Part shown: one piece after another, positions 44,244-52,418 of the stretch
How positions within the stretch are numbered: the stretch's first letter is position 1
Layout: every line of letters begins with the position of its first letter
NCBI RefSeq assembly: GCF_029760855.1
Contig: NZ_SOSI01000005.1
Coordinates: forward strand, 124,001-188,000
Direction: 5' to 3'
Source: Erythrobacter litoralis
GTDB taxonomy: Bacteria; Pseudomonadota; Alphaproteobacteria; Sphingomonadales; Sphingomonadaceae
DNA: 64,000 bases
Position numbers and translations under genes: made by a program
Notes under the pieces: generated by a model
What the model was told of the DNA's origin: nothing
Database searches by the model: none
What the model saw: only the letters and a program-made list of their open reading frames with translations

Positions 44244-44938
44244 TTCGAGCTCTCTCCCGCAAGCAGCGGAAAGGGATTGAGGGCATTGGCCGGCTCCCAC
44301 CATTCCGCATCCGGAGTCGTCTGCAATATCGCGAAATGGAGGTGCGGCGCTTCTTCCGAGGCATTGCCGCTGCTGCCCACCGTGCCGATCCGCTGACCGC
44401 GGCGGACCTGCTGTCCTTCCTTCAGGCCTTCGGCATATTTGTCGAGATGGGCATAGTAGTAGATCGTCTCACCGTCCTTGCTGCGCACATAGATCGTCCT
44501 CCCGCCGGCTTTGGACTGGAACAGTTTTTCCACCCGTCCGGGCGCAGCCGAAAGCACGGTGGTACCCGTCGGTGCCATGATGTCGATCGCCTCGTGCAGC
44601 CGCGTGCCATTGCCGCGCGCATCGCTGTAAGTGTCGGTCAGATCATCGGGCCGGACATTCAGCACCGGAACGACGAGTTCGTTCGGAGCCGCCATTGAAG
44701 GCGCTGCAGCGCTTGCGTCGTCCAGCCCGCCGGAATTGACCGCTGCATCCGAACGGGCCGCGACCCCGGGTGCGCTCTCGTTGGACGAGGGGCTGGGCAA
44801 GGCATCGGCCGGGCGGGTCGAGCCGCGCTGGCTATCGGCCGTTGCATTCTCGATGAGCGAGCCGCCGGCGACGATCCAGATCAGGCTGGTGATCGTGGCG
44901 GTGACGACGATGGTCAGGATGCGGTCGATGAGCGGCAT
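44240..44938 (-). CDS. M23 family metallopeptidase (LytM-like)
   Basis: A 232-residue peptidoglycan endopeptidase with an N-terminal membrane anchor (ILTIVVTATITSLIWIVAGG), a low-complexity periplasmic linker and a C-terminal LytM domain. Zinc ligands are seen in LHEAIDIMAPTGTTVLSA (His and Asp) and HLHFAI (H-x-H), and YYYAHLDKYAEGLKEGQQVRRGQRIGTVG fits the core beta sheet. All four catalytic-site residues expected of active M23 enzymes appear present. It lies beside the L,D-transpeptidase on the same strand, suggesting a shared role in wall remodelling. Confidence 0.9.
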   Translation of the reverse strand: MPLIDRILTIVVTATITSLIWIVAGGSLIENATADSQRGSTRPADALPSPSSNESAPGVAARSDAAVNSGGLDDASAAAPSMAAPNELVVPVLNVRPDDLTDTYSDARGNGTRLHEAIDIMAPTGTTVLSAAPGRVEKLFQSKAGGRTIYVRSKDGETIYYYAHLDKYAEGLKEGQQVRRGQRIGTVGSSGNASEEAPHLHFAILQTTPDAEWWEPANALNPFPLLAGESSN

Positions 44939-44955
44939 AGGTGAAGTCTATCCCG

Positions 44956-46224
44956 TTACGCTTCGAAAATCACCTGTGTCGATTGCGATACCATCTGGGC
45001 CAGCCGCGCGGCATCCCAATTGGTCAGGCGGACGCAGCCATGGCTCTGCGCGCGGCCGATGGTCGAAGGATCGGGCGTGCCGTGAATACCGTAGTGTTCC
45101 TTGCTCAGATCGATCCAGACCACGCCCACCGGCCCGTTCGGTCCCGGAGGCAGATCGTAGCTTTCGCCCGATTTCTGGCCACCTGTGAGGACTTCCGGAC
45201 TATAGGCATAGGTTGGGTTGTGTGCGATGCCGACGATATCCCATTCACCGAGCGGCAAGGGGAATTCGCTCGAACCACTGCTGACGGTGAAGAGCGCGAC
45301 CAGCGTGTCGCCTTGGTAGGCCTTTAAAGTCTTGCCCGCCTTGCTGACAACGATGCGATCGACTTCGGGCTGCTCGCTACCCACGCCGAGCGTGGCAAGC
45401 GTCTGCTGCCAGGAAAGGTCCTTGACGGCGCCTGGCGCGATGCGGTCGCCGCCGATATTCGGCACGCGAAGCTGCTGCCCCGCCTGGAAATAGCTTTTCG
45501 GCCCCGGCTGCGGTGTGAAGCCCGTGCCGCTTGCCGAAGGGGTCGGCGAAGGCGAGCCGCTGGCCGTGGCGGACGGCGTCGGACTAGGCGATGCGCTCGC
45601 GGGACCCTTCATGCCCGCCGGCCTGCCATTGGGATTGAGCTGCTTCAGCACATCGACGGTGGTATGAAACCGTTCGGCCAGTTTCTCGTCGAGCGAACTG
45701 TAGCCCAGTCGCTGCATCTTCGCCTGGTCCTCGGCATCGTCCGGCGTTTTGTAGTAGGTCGGGCTGCCCCAATTCGGCGGGACGGTGACCACGCGGGTCG
45801 CCGGGATCTGCTCCCATTCCGCAAGCGCCTGTTTGGTGGCCTCGTCCAGTTCGCCGGTCACTTCGAGATTGTTGGCGGTCTGGAAACCATTGAGCGCGTT
45901 TTCGGTGCTCATGCCCATTTTGCCATCGATCACGCCCGGGCCGAAGCCTTCCCGGTCGAGCACGACCTGTGCCTGCATGATGGGCCGGTCCTCTGGATCG
46001 GGGATCGCATCGTCGGCTCCGGCCATCGCATCGCCCTTGCCCGCGGCATCGTCGTTCGACGCCATGGTGTCGGCAAGATTGTCGCCGCTGTAGGTGTCGT
46101 AGCCGTAATCGTTGGACGATGCCTGCGCGCCCGTATCGTCCTGCGCGGTTTCATTGTCCTTGCCCTGCAATCCGCAGGCGGCGAGAGCCAGCGACGAAGC
46201 GGCAGCAACGAGGAATGTGCGCAT
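44956..46224 (-). CDS. L,D-transpeptidase with peptidoglycan-binding domain (lipoprotein)
   Basis: A 422-residue YkuD-type enzyme that forms 3-3 crosslinks in peptidoglycan or attaches proteins to it. The N-terminus is a lipoprotein signal (MRTFLVAAASSLALAACG, Cys17). Residues about 60-150 contain a peptidoglycan-binding domain (AQVVLDREGFGPGVIDGKMGMSTENALNGFQ). A Pro/Ser/Thr-rich linker (SPSPTPSATASGSPSPTPS) precedes the catalytic domain, which ends with YGIHGTPDPSTIGRAQSHGCVRLTNWDA; the Cys in SHGCVRL is the nucleophile. The ATG at 46224 has GGGAG upstream. Confidence 0.93.
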   Translation of the reverse strand: MRTFLVAAASSLALAACGLQGKDNETAQDDTGAQASSNDYGYDTYSGDNLADTMASNDDAAGKGDAMAGADDAIPDPEDRPIMQAQVVLDREGFGPGVIDGKMGMSTENALNGFQTANNLEVTGELDEATKQALAEWEQIPATRVVTVPPNWGSPTYYKTPDDAEDQAKMQRLGYSSLDEKLAERFHTTVDVLKQLNPNGRPAGMKGPASASPSPTPSATASGSPSPTPSASGTGFTPQPGPKSYFQAGQQLRVPNIGGDRIAPGAVKDLSWQQTLATLGVGSEQPEVDRIVVSKAGKTLKAYQGDTLVALFTVSSGSSEFPLPLGEWDIVGIAHNPTYAYSPEVLTGGQKSGESYDLPPGPNGPVGVVWIDLSKEHYGIHGTPDPSTIGRAQSHGCVRLTNWDAARLAQMVSQSTQVIFEA

Positions 46225-46274
46225 TGAAATCTCCCGAACCCGGAGCGCGACTGGCCCCGTTCGGAAAAGATAAC

Positions 46275-46904
46275 TTACGAAGCGGACATTTGCTCCGCGA
46301 ACGCCTTCACCGCCTCGGTTTCGTCGCCCGACCAGATTGCGCCGGACACGGCAAGGAAATCGGCACCGGCCTCGACCAGCGGGCGACAGTTCGCGGGCGT
46401 GATCCCGCCTATCGCCACGCAGGGTATCTCGACCATTTCGTGCCACCATTCGAGCAGTTCGAGTTCGGGGCGATGCTCGCTCGCTTTCGTTTCGCTAGGG
46501 TAGAAGGCACCGAAGGCGACGTAATCCGCGCCTGCCTCGCCAGCTTCGATCGCCAAGTGGCGCGAAGCGTGACAGGTTACCCCGATCTGCGCATCACGGC
46601 CGAGTTCGTCGCGCGCTTCCCGCGGGTCTCCGTCGCGTTGGCCGAGATGGACGCCGTCCGCGCCGAGCCTTTTCGCGAGTGCAATCGAATCGTTCACGAT
46701 GAAGGCGACGTCGCGCGTCCGGCAAATTTCGAGCAACGGCTCGGCCAGGGTGGCAGCTTCGTGCTGGTCGACGTCCTTCACGCGGAACTGGAACGCTGTG
46801 ACGAGGCCGGGCGCAGCATCGATCGCACGGGCGAGGCGTTCGGGAAAAGCGCCGCCGACTTGGAGCGGCGAAATCAGGTAAAGCTGGCAGGCGGGCTGGG
46901 TCAT
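46275..46904 (-). CDS. thiE: Thiamine phosphate synthase
   Basis: A 209-residue TIM-barrel enzyme joining HMP diphosphate and thiazole phosphate to give thiamine phosphate. Recognisable elements are FQFRVKD, FIVNDSIALAKRLGADGVHLGQRD, GVTCHASRHLAIEAGEAGADYVAFGAFYPSETK and IGGITPANCRPLVEAGADFLAVSGAIW. The first is FQFRVKD rather than the usual QxRxK spacing and the GVHLGQxD loop is intact. ATG at 46904 is preferred over one at 46940. No thiamine riboswitch was seen upstream. No other thi genes are in the window. Confidence 0.9.
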   Translation of the reverse strand: MTQPACQLYLISPLQVGGAFPERLARAIDAAPGLVTAFQFRVKDVDQHEAATLAEPLLEICRTRDVAFIVNDSIALAKRLGADGVHLGQRDGDPREARDELGRDAQIGVTCHASRHLAIEAGEAGADYVAFGAFYPSETKASEHRPELELLEWWHEMVEIPCVAIGGITPANCRPLVEAGADFLAVSGAIWSGDETEAVKAFAEQMSAS

Positions 46905-46983
46905 CGCGCGGCCTCTAACCCCTCCCGGGCAGGTGGCCAAGCGTTCGGGCGGCGTTCATCGAAAATAGCAGACGTTTGCGGAC

Positions 46984-47361
46984 ATGAAACGCACGCTTGC
47001 CTTGTTCGCTCTCCCCCTTATCGCCGCCGCGCCGCTTGGCGGGGAAGTCGCTTTGGGTGAAGCACAGGCGTTTGGCACGGATGTTTCCGTTACGCCCAAT
47101 GCCGTAATCGAAGACAGCCGCTGCCCGCCCGACGTCATGTGCATCCAGGCGGGCAGGCTCGTCGTCGCGGCGACCTTCCGTAATGGCGGCACGGCGCAGG
47201 CTGCCGATCTCGAACTCGGCGGCACGATGCGGGTCAAGGGCGGGATGCTGACGCTCGCAAGCGCGACACCGCCAGCCCCTGCCAATACTGAGGGCGACGA
47301 CGAAGCGGAGCCTACCCCGCTTCGCGTTACCTATACGTTCGCACCCGATACGATGGAGTGA
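46984..47361 (+). CDS. Secreted hypothetical protein
   Basis: A 125-residue protein with a short signal peptide (MKRTLALFALPLIAAAPLGG) and an all-beta-looking domain with two Cys close together (SRCPPDVMCIQAGRLVVAATF), a pattern seen in small periplasmic proteins that bind or sense metals, but no family can be named. It is divergent from thiE and ends four bases before the stop of the convergent aldolase gene. Confidence 0.75.
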   Translation: MKRTLALFALPLIAAAPLGGEVALGEAQAFGTDVSVTPNAVIEDSRCPPDVMCIQAGRLVVAATFRNGGTAQAADLELGGTMRVKGGMLTLASATPPAPANTEGDDEAEPTPLRVTYTFAPDTME

Positions 47362-47365
47362 CGCC

Positions 47366-48265
47366 TCAGGCGGCCTGCTCCACACTGGCGCAGGCGATTT
47401 CGTCGATCGCATTGCCGAGCGCTTGATCAAACTGCTGGTCGTCCATCTTCGCTTGGAGCACTTCGAGCAAGGCGCGGCTGAAGCTCGCGATCATGCCGTC
47501 GTTCTTCGCCAGCTCGCGGCAGGCTTCCTCGCGGCTGTAACCGCCCGAAAGCGCCACCACGCGCAGCACCTGCGGATGGTCGATCAACGGCTTGTAAAGG
47601 TTCGGCTCGCTTGGAATGGTGAGCTTCCACATTACCTGCTTGCCTTCGGGCACACGCTCCATCTGATCGAGTGCGGCAGACAGCAGCAACGCCTCGGCCT
47701 GCGCACGGCTCTCGCTTTTCAGGCTGACTTCCGGCTCAAGGATCGGACAAAGCCCTGCGTCGAGGATCTGCAAGCCGAAATCCATCTGCTGCCGGATATT
47801 CTCCTTGATGCCCTGCTCGTCCGCTTCGTGAATGACCGAGCGCATCTTGGTGCCAAACACGCCGAGCGACTTGGCGCGCGCGCATTGCTCGTTCAGGCCG
47901 GGCATGTCCTTCATGAGCTGCACGCCGTTCGCCGTATCGTGCATGCCCTTGTCTACTTTGAGGAACGGCACCACGCCGCGGCGGCTGAGCAGTTCGGGTA
48001 TGGGCGAGCCTTCCGAATTGCAGCCTTCCATGGTTTTTTCGAACAGGATCGCACCGATCACCTTGCCACTGGTGAAGCTGGGCGAATCCACGATGCGGCA
48101 GCGCATTTCGTGAATCTTGGCGAACATCTCGTCCTCGCCGTCCCATTCGCTGTCGTCCACGCCGTAAGCCTGTAGCGCCTTGGGTGTCGATCCGCCCGAC
48201 TGGTCGAGTGCCGCGATAAAGCCCTGTCCGTCGCGCATCTGCGCCGTCATTTCGTCGAAGTTCAT
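47366..48265 (-). CDS. fda: Class I fructose-bisphosphate aldolase
   Basis: A 299-residue Schiff-base aldolase of the type found in Staphylococcus (Fda), not the zinc-dependent class II form. It cleaves fructose 1,6-bisphosphate in glycolysis and runs in reverse in gluconeogenesis. Family segments are clear: GFIAALDQSGGSTPKAL, GAILFEKTM, VVPFLKVDKGMHD, ILEPEVSLKS and LSGGYSREEA. The Schiff-base Lys is about residue 214 in WKLTIPSEPN. It is separated from the tkt-gap-pgk cluster by the MFS gene but functions in the same pathway. Confidence 0.94.
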   Translation of the reverse strand: MNFDEMTAQMRDGQGFIAALDQSGGSTPKALQAYGVDDSEWDGEDEMFAKIHEMRCRIVDSPSFTSGKVIGAILFEKTMEGCNSEGSPIPELLSRRGVVPFLKVDKGMHDTANGVQLMKDMPGLNEQCARAKSLGVFGTKMRSVIHEADEQGIKENIRQQMDFGLQILDAGLCPILEPEVSLKSESRAQAEALLLSAALDQMERVPEGKQVMWKLTIPSEPNLYKPLIDHPQVLRVVALSGGYSREEACRELAKNDGMIASFSRALLEVLQAKMDDQQFDQALGNAIDEIACASVEQAA

Positions 48266-48285
48266 GAAAAACTACCTCGTGTGCA

Positions 48286-49629
48286 TTGATGGTGCATTCG
48301 TATGCGCGGGCTGTAGAGACCGCTTTGTGCAATCGCAACATGGCCGCGCGAACTTATCTCGTTGTGAGACGTAACCTGATTGGCAATCCGGATTTTCCCG
48401 TATTGTATCCTTGGAGACCACATATCGCCGATCAGGATACCAGCGAGCTTCGCGGGAAAGGCGGATGGCTCGGCGCCGCGGCGCTCGCCTTCGTGCTGTT
48501 CGTCGCACTTTCCGGCGCGACGCAGCTGACGCCGCTGTTCCCGACCTATGTCGAACGCGAGATCCTCAGCTCCTTCACCACGACCCTGGTGTTCGCGATT
48601 TATGTCGCCGGCGCGCTCGGCATGATGTGGGTGGGGGGATCGCTGTCGCGCAAATACGGCCGCAAGGCCCTGCTCGGCGCGGCGCTTGCCTCCATTTTGC
48701 TCGCCGACATCGCCTTCTATTTCGCGAGCGGGTTGCCGCTGCTCCTGCTGGGGCGGTTCCTGTCGGGTGCCGGCGTGGGCGTGTTCGTCGCGATCGGCTC
48801 ACTCGCCGTGATCGACCAACTGGACGAGAAGTACTCGGAAGGCGGGGCCTTGTTGGCGGCCTGCGCCAATGTGGGCGGTTTGGCCGTAGGGTCGATCTTC
48901 GCCGGATTCGTTGCCGAACTGACCCCCCGCCCGCTGCATACACCGTTTCTAGTCCATCTGGCCCTGATCGTAGTCGCTTTCGGAGCCTTGATGCTGTCAG
49001 CGAAAACCCTCGCCAACGATACGGACTCGGAAATCGACTACTCGCTCCCCCAGATCCCCGGTGAGGCGCGCGGAGTATTCATTCCCTCCGCCATAGCCGC
49101 TTTCGCCGCGTTCTCGGTGGGCGGTTTCTTCGGTGCCTTCGTCCCATCCTTCGCCAGCGAGGAACTGGGCTTCACCAGCGCCCTTACGATCGGAATTGTC
49201 TCCTCGCTGGCCTTCGCGGCGACGATCTTCGGCAATATCGCGGCGACCGTACTTCCCGAACGCTACGCCCCGCTCATCGGCGCGGTCGTGCTTCTCGTTG
49301 GTGCATGCACGCTTGGCACGGGGCTTGCCGTGGTGTCTCTCGCCTTGCTCGCGAGCGGGGCGCTGATTGCCGGTACGGGCAACGGCATCGCGTTGCAATC
49401 CGGGCTAAACGCGATCAAACGGGAATCAGACGAAGAGAACGAGACCGAAGCCGTCACGCTGTTCTTCATGATCGCCTACAGTGCGCTTGCTTTGCCGATC
49501 CTGCTGGCGGGCGTGGTGCAGCAATTCTTCAGCCTGAAGACGACTGCGGTCGGCTTCGCCGTCGGCATAGCGCTGATGGTGGCGGTAGCGATCGTACTGC
49601 TGTGGCGCCAGCTCAGGAGCGACGCGTAA
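48286..49629 (+). CDS. MFS transporter
   Basis: A membrane protein of up to 447 residues with twelve likely helices in two halves. The loop between helices 2 and 3 (GGSLSRKYGRKALLGAA) is the MFS A-motif, and the second half opens at VFIPSAIAAFAAFSVGGFFGAF. Substrate unknown. The start is uncertain: ATG at 48286 is the longest and an ATG at 48340 another, neither with a Shine-Dalgarno, and a possible promoter (TTGGCA...TATTGT, 48379-48406) lies inside the first part, so the true start may be further downstream. Divergent from fda. The last 17 bases overlap the thioesterase gene. Confidence 0.82.
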   Translation: MMVHSYARAVETALCNRNMAARTYLVVRRNLIGNPDFPVLYPWRPHIADQDTSELRGKGGWLGAAALAFVLFVALSGATQLTPLFPTYVEREILSSFTTTLVFAIYVAGALGMMWVGGSLSRKYGRKALLGAALASILLADIAFYFASGLPLLLLGRFLSGAGVGVFVAIGSLAVIDQLDEKYSEGGALLAACANVGGLAVGSIFAGFVAELTPRPLHTPFLVHLALIVVAFGALMLSAKTLANDTDSEIDYSLPQIPGEARGVFIPSAIAAFAAFSVGGFFGAFVPSFASEELGFTSALTIGIVSSLAFAATIFGNIAATVLPERYAPLIGAVVLLVGACTLGTGLAVVSLALLASGALIAGTGNGIALQSGLNAIKRESDEENETEAVTLFFMIAYSALALPILLAGVVQQFFSLKTTAVGFAVGIALMVAVAIVLLWRQLRSDA

Positions 49630-50071
49630 TCTTGCGGATGATGCCGGTGAAGCTCAGCACCGGCTTGTCATCTGCCGAAATTATGCCGCGAACGTAGATC
49701 GTCTTACCGCCCGCCCGGGTAACTTCGCCGCGCGCCACCATCATCTGACCGGTTTCGGCCGCATCGAGGAAGTCGGCGGAGAGGTTCATCGTCACTCCGT
49801 GCGAAGAGCCTAGCGCATCGCCTGCAATGGTGAAGATCGCGCTGTCGGCGAACGTCATCAGACAGCCGCCATGCATGAAACCCGCGCCGTTCATATGGCG
49901 AGGTTCGGCGCGAAAGGCGGAGATACGATCGCCGTTTTCGTCGACCTTCTCGTAAAACGGGCCCGCGCGCTGCTCGAAAGCGTCGCTTTTCCACGTCGAC
50001 CATCCGGCCCATTCGCCTTCGGTGACCGGCTGTAGCCCGCCACTCGACCCGACCGCTTCGTTCTCGCTCAC
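49613..50071 (-). CDS. PaaI-family (hotdog) thioesterase
   Basis: A 152-residue hotdog-fold acyl-CoA thioesterase candidate. The core motif is [21 protein letters not shown] (the HGG-x-L-x-x-x-x-D loop), followed by [38 protein letters not shown]. The start is a GTG at 50071 overlapping the pgk stop as GTGA, which indicates translational coupling to pgk. It also overlaps the convergent MFS gene by 17 bases. Physiological substrate unknown. Confidence 0.88.
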   Translation of the reverse strand: MSENEAVGSSGGLQPVTEGEWAGWSTWKSDAFEQRAGPFYEKVDENGDRISAFRAEPRHMNGAGFMHGGCLMTFADSAIFTIAGDALGSSHGVTMNLSADFLDAAETGQMMVARGEVTRAGGKTIYVRGIISADDKPVLSFTGIIRKITRRS

Positions 50072-51267
50072 GCCGTCAGCGCCGCGACGCCAGGAAGATC
50101 CTTGCCTTCCATCCATTCGAGAAAGGCCCCGCCCGCGGTCGAAACGAAGGTAAAATCGTCTTTCACGCCCGCATGGGCGAGCGCTGCGACGGTATCGCCG
50201 CCGCCCGCGACGCTGGTAAGCGAACCGCCTTCGGTAAGCGCAGCCGCCGTCTTCGCCAGCGCAACGGTCGCCGTATCGAAGGGTTCGATCTCGAATGCGC
50301 CCAGCGGTCCGTTCCACACCAACGTGCGGCAGGTCTTGAGCACATCGCCGAGGGCTTCGACAGCTTGCGGGCCGACATCGAGGATCATCTCGTCCTCGGC
50401 GACTTCGTGCACGTTGCAGGTGCGCACGCTCGGCGGATTGGCTGCAAATTCCTTCGCCACGATGACATCATAGGGCAGATGCACCGTGCAGCCCGCATGA
50501 TCGGCGCTGTCCATGATGCGGTTGGCGGTATCCGTCAGGTCGTGCTCGCACAGCGACTTGCCGACATCGACCCCGCGTGCGGCAAGGAAGGTGTTGGCCA
50601 TGCCGCCACCGATGATGAGGTGCTGTACCTTGCCGACGAGGTTTTCCAGCACGTCGAGCTTGGTGGAAACCTTCGCCCCGCCGACTACGGCCGCGACCGG
50701 TTGCTCCGGATTGCCGAGCGCCGCGTCGAGCGCTTTCAGTTCGATTTCCATCGCGCGCCCGGCATAAGCGGGCAGAAGGCGCGCCAGTCCTTCCGTGCTG
50801 GCATGGGCGCGGTGCGCGGCGGAAAAGGCGTCGTTGACGTAGAAATCGCCGTGCGCGGCAATGGCCTTGGCGAATTCGGGATCGTTCGCTTCTTCGCCCG
50901 GCCAGAACCGGACATTGTCGAGCAGGCCAATATCGCCATTGCGCAGGATGCCGATCGATTGTTCGACCACCGGGCCGCTGACCTCGGAGATGTACATGAC
51001 CTCTTTACCGAGCACGTCCTCCACATCGTCCTGCACGTAGCTGGTCGACATCGTCGAGTTGCGCTGCCCCTTCGGCCTCCCGAAATGCGCGAACAGCAAG
51101 ATCTTCGCGCCCTTGTCCGCCAGTTCGAGGATGGTCGGCTTGACCGCCTCGACCCGCGTAACATCGGAGGCGCGCCCTCCCTGCATCGGTAGATTGAGAT
51201 CCACCCGCACAAGCGCGACCTTGCCGGCGATATCGCCGAGATCGTCGAGGGTTTTGAAATTCGGCAT
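50068..51267 (-). CDS. pgk: Phosphoglycerate kinase
   Basis: A 399-residue glycolytic enzyme converting 1,3-bisphosphoglycerate and ADP to 3-phosphoglycerate and ATP. Substrate-binding segments are [41 protein letters not shown] and the ATP-binding region [41 protein letters not shown], with the C-terminal [16 protein letters not shown]. It lies downstream of gap with a 129-base gap containing a palindromic repeat, and overlaps the thioesterase gene. Confidence 0.97.
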   Translation of the reverse strand: MPNFKTLDDLGDIAGKVALVRVDLNLPMQGGRASDVTRVEAVKPTILELADKGAKILLFAHFGRPKGQRNSTMSTSYVQDDVEDVLGKEVMYISEVSGPVVEQSIGILRNGDIGLLDNVRFWPGEEANDPEFAKAIAAHGDFYVNDAFSAAHRAHASTEGLARLLPAYAGRAMEIELKALDAALGNPEQPVAAVVGGAKVSTKLDVLENLVGKVQHLIIGGGMANTFLAARGVDVGKSLCEHDLTDTANRIMDSADHAGCTVHLPYDVIVAKEFAANPPSVRTCNVHEVAEDEMILDVGPQAVEALGDVLKTCRTLVWNGPLGAFEIEPFDTATVALAKTAAALTEGGSLTSVAGGGDTVAALAHAGVKDDFTFVSTAGGAFLEWMEGKDLPGVAALTA

Positions 51268-51275
51268 TCTGAATT

Positions 51276-51390
51276 CCGTTCATCCTGAGCCTGTCGAAGG
51301 ATCGTTCTTCACTTCGAGCGCGGCGCTGAAAGTAAGTACAGCCGTTGACCCGCGGTCGGCTTCGCTCCCGATAAGCTCAGGGCGAACGGC
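51276..51390. repeat. Palindromic repeat between gap and pgk
   Basis: The left arm (CCGTTCATCCTGAGCCTGTCG from 51276) closely resembles the repeat at 23710; the right end (AAGCTCAGGGCGAACGG, to 51390) is a shortened and more divergent inverted copy. It occupies most of the gap between gap and pgk and could act in mRNA processing or partial termination. Confidence 0.8.
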
Positions 51391-51396
51391 TGCTCG

Positions 51397-52404
51397 TTAA
51401 AGCAGCCTCGCCATGACGCCGGTCGTGTCGATCATGCGGTTGGAAAAACCCCACTCGTTATCGTACCAGCTCACCACGCGGGCAAGCTTGCCTTCGAGCA
51501 CGGCGGTCTCGAGGCTGTCGACCGTCGAGCTGGCCGGATAATGGTTGAAGTCGCTCGAAACCAGCGGCTGGTCGGTGAAAGCGAGTACGCCCTTCATTGC
51601 CCCTTCCGATGCAGCCTTCAGCGCATCGTTCAATTCGTCGGCGCTGGTGTCGCGGCCCGGCACGAAGGTCAGGTCGACCAGGCTGACATTGGGCGTTGGC
51701 ACGCGCACGCTCGATCCATCGAGCTTGCCCTTCAGTTCGGGCAGCACCAGACCGACCGCGCGGGCCGCGCCGGTGGTGGTGGGAATCATGTTCTGCGCCC
51801 CGCCGCGCGCCCGGCGCATGTCCTTGTGCATCTGGTCGAGCATGCGCTGATCGTTGGTGTAGGAGTGGATCGTGGTCATGAAACCGCGTTCGATTCCGAC
51901 CGTGTCGTGGCAGACCTTGGCGATCGGCGCGAGGCAGTTGGTCGTGCAGCTGGCATTGGAGACGATATCGTCTTCGGCCGTCAGCGTATCCTGATTGACG
52001 CCGAACACGATGGTCTTGGAAACGCCGGTCGCGGGGGCGGAGATCAGCACGCGCTTGGCCCCGGCTTCGAGATGCGGGCGGGCCGCCTCGTCCGACTGGA
52101 AGAAGCCGGTGCATTCCAGCACGATGTCGATGCCCATGTCCTTGTGCGGCAGCTTGCCCGGTTCGCGCTCGGACGTGACCTTGATGGTCTTGCCGTTGAC
52201 AATCAGTTCGTTGTCGCCGGTTTCCACCGTGCCGGGGAAGCGGCCATGCGTGCTGTCGTACTGGAACAGGATGGCGTTGGCTTCGGTGTCGGCCAGGTCG
52301 TTGATCGCGATAAGCTCGAGATCGTGGTCGTCCCTTTCCAGCAGTGCGCGCGCCACGAGGCGGCCGATACGTCCGAAACCGTTGATTGCAACCTTGGTCG
52401 CCAT
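51397..52404 (-). CDS. gap: Glyceraldehyde-3-phosphate dehydrogenase (type I)
   Basis: A 335-residue NAD(P)-dependent dehydrogenase forming 1,3-bisphosphoglycerate. The Rossmann start is VAINGFGRIGRLVARAL, and the residue after strand 2 is Asp in AINDLADT, favouring NAD. The catalytic Cys153 lies in SNASCTTNCLAPIAK, and YDNEWGFSNRM ends the protein. ATG at 52404 with GGAGC upstream; the frame is open further into tkt but that part is not GapDH. It follows tkt by 14 bases. Confidence 0.97.
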   Translation of the reverse strand: MATKVAINGFGRIGRLVARALLERDDHDLELIAINDLADTEANAILFQYDSTHGRFPGTVETGDNELIVNGKTIKVTSEREPGKLPHKDMGIDIVLECTGFFQSDEAARPHLEAGAKRVLISAPATGVSKTIVFGVNQDTLTAEDDIVSNASCTTNCLAPIAKVCHDTVGIERGFMTTIHSYTNDQRMLDQMHKDMRRARGGAQNMIPTTTGAARAVGLVLPELKGKLDGSSVRVPTPNVSLVDLTFVPGRDTSADELNDALKAASEGAMKGVLAFTDQPLVSSDFNHYPASSTVDSLETAVLEGKLARVVSWYDNEWGFSNRMIDTTGVMARLL

Positions 52405-52418
52405 GATAAAGCTCCTGC

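Noticed and set aside
46905-46983. A thiamine (TPP) riboswitch before thiE
   Set aside because: The short gap lacks the conserved THI-box sequences.
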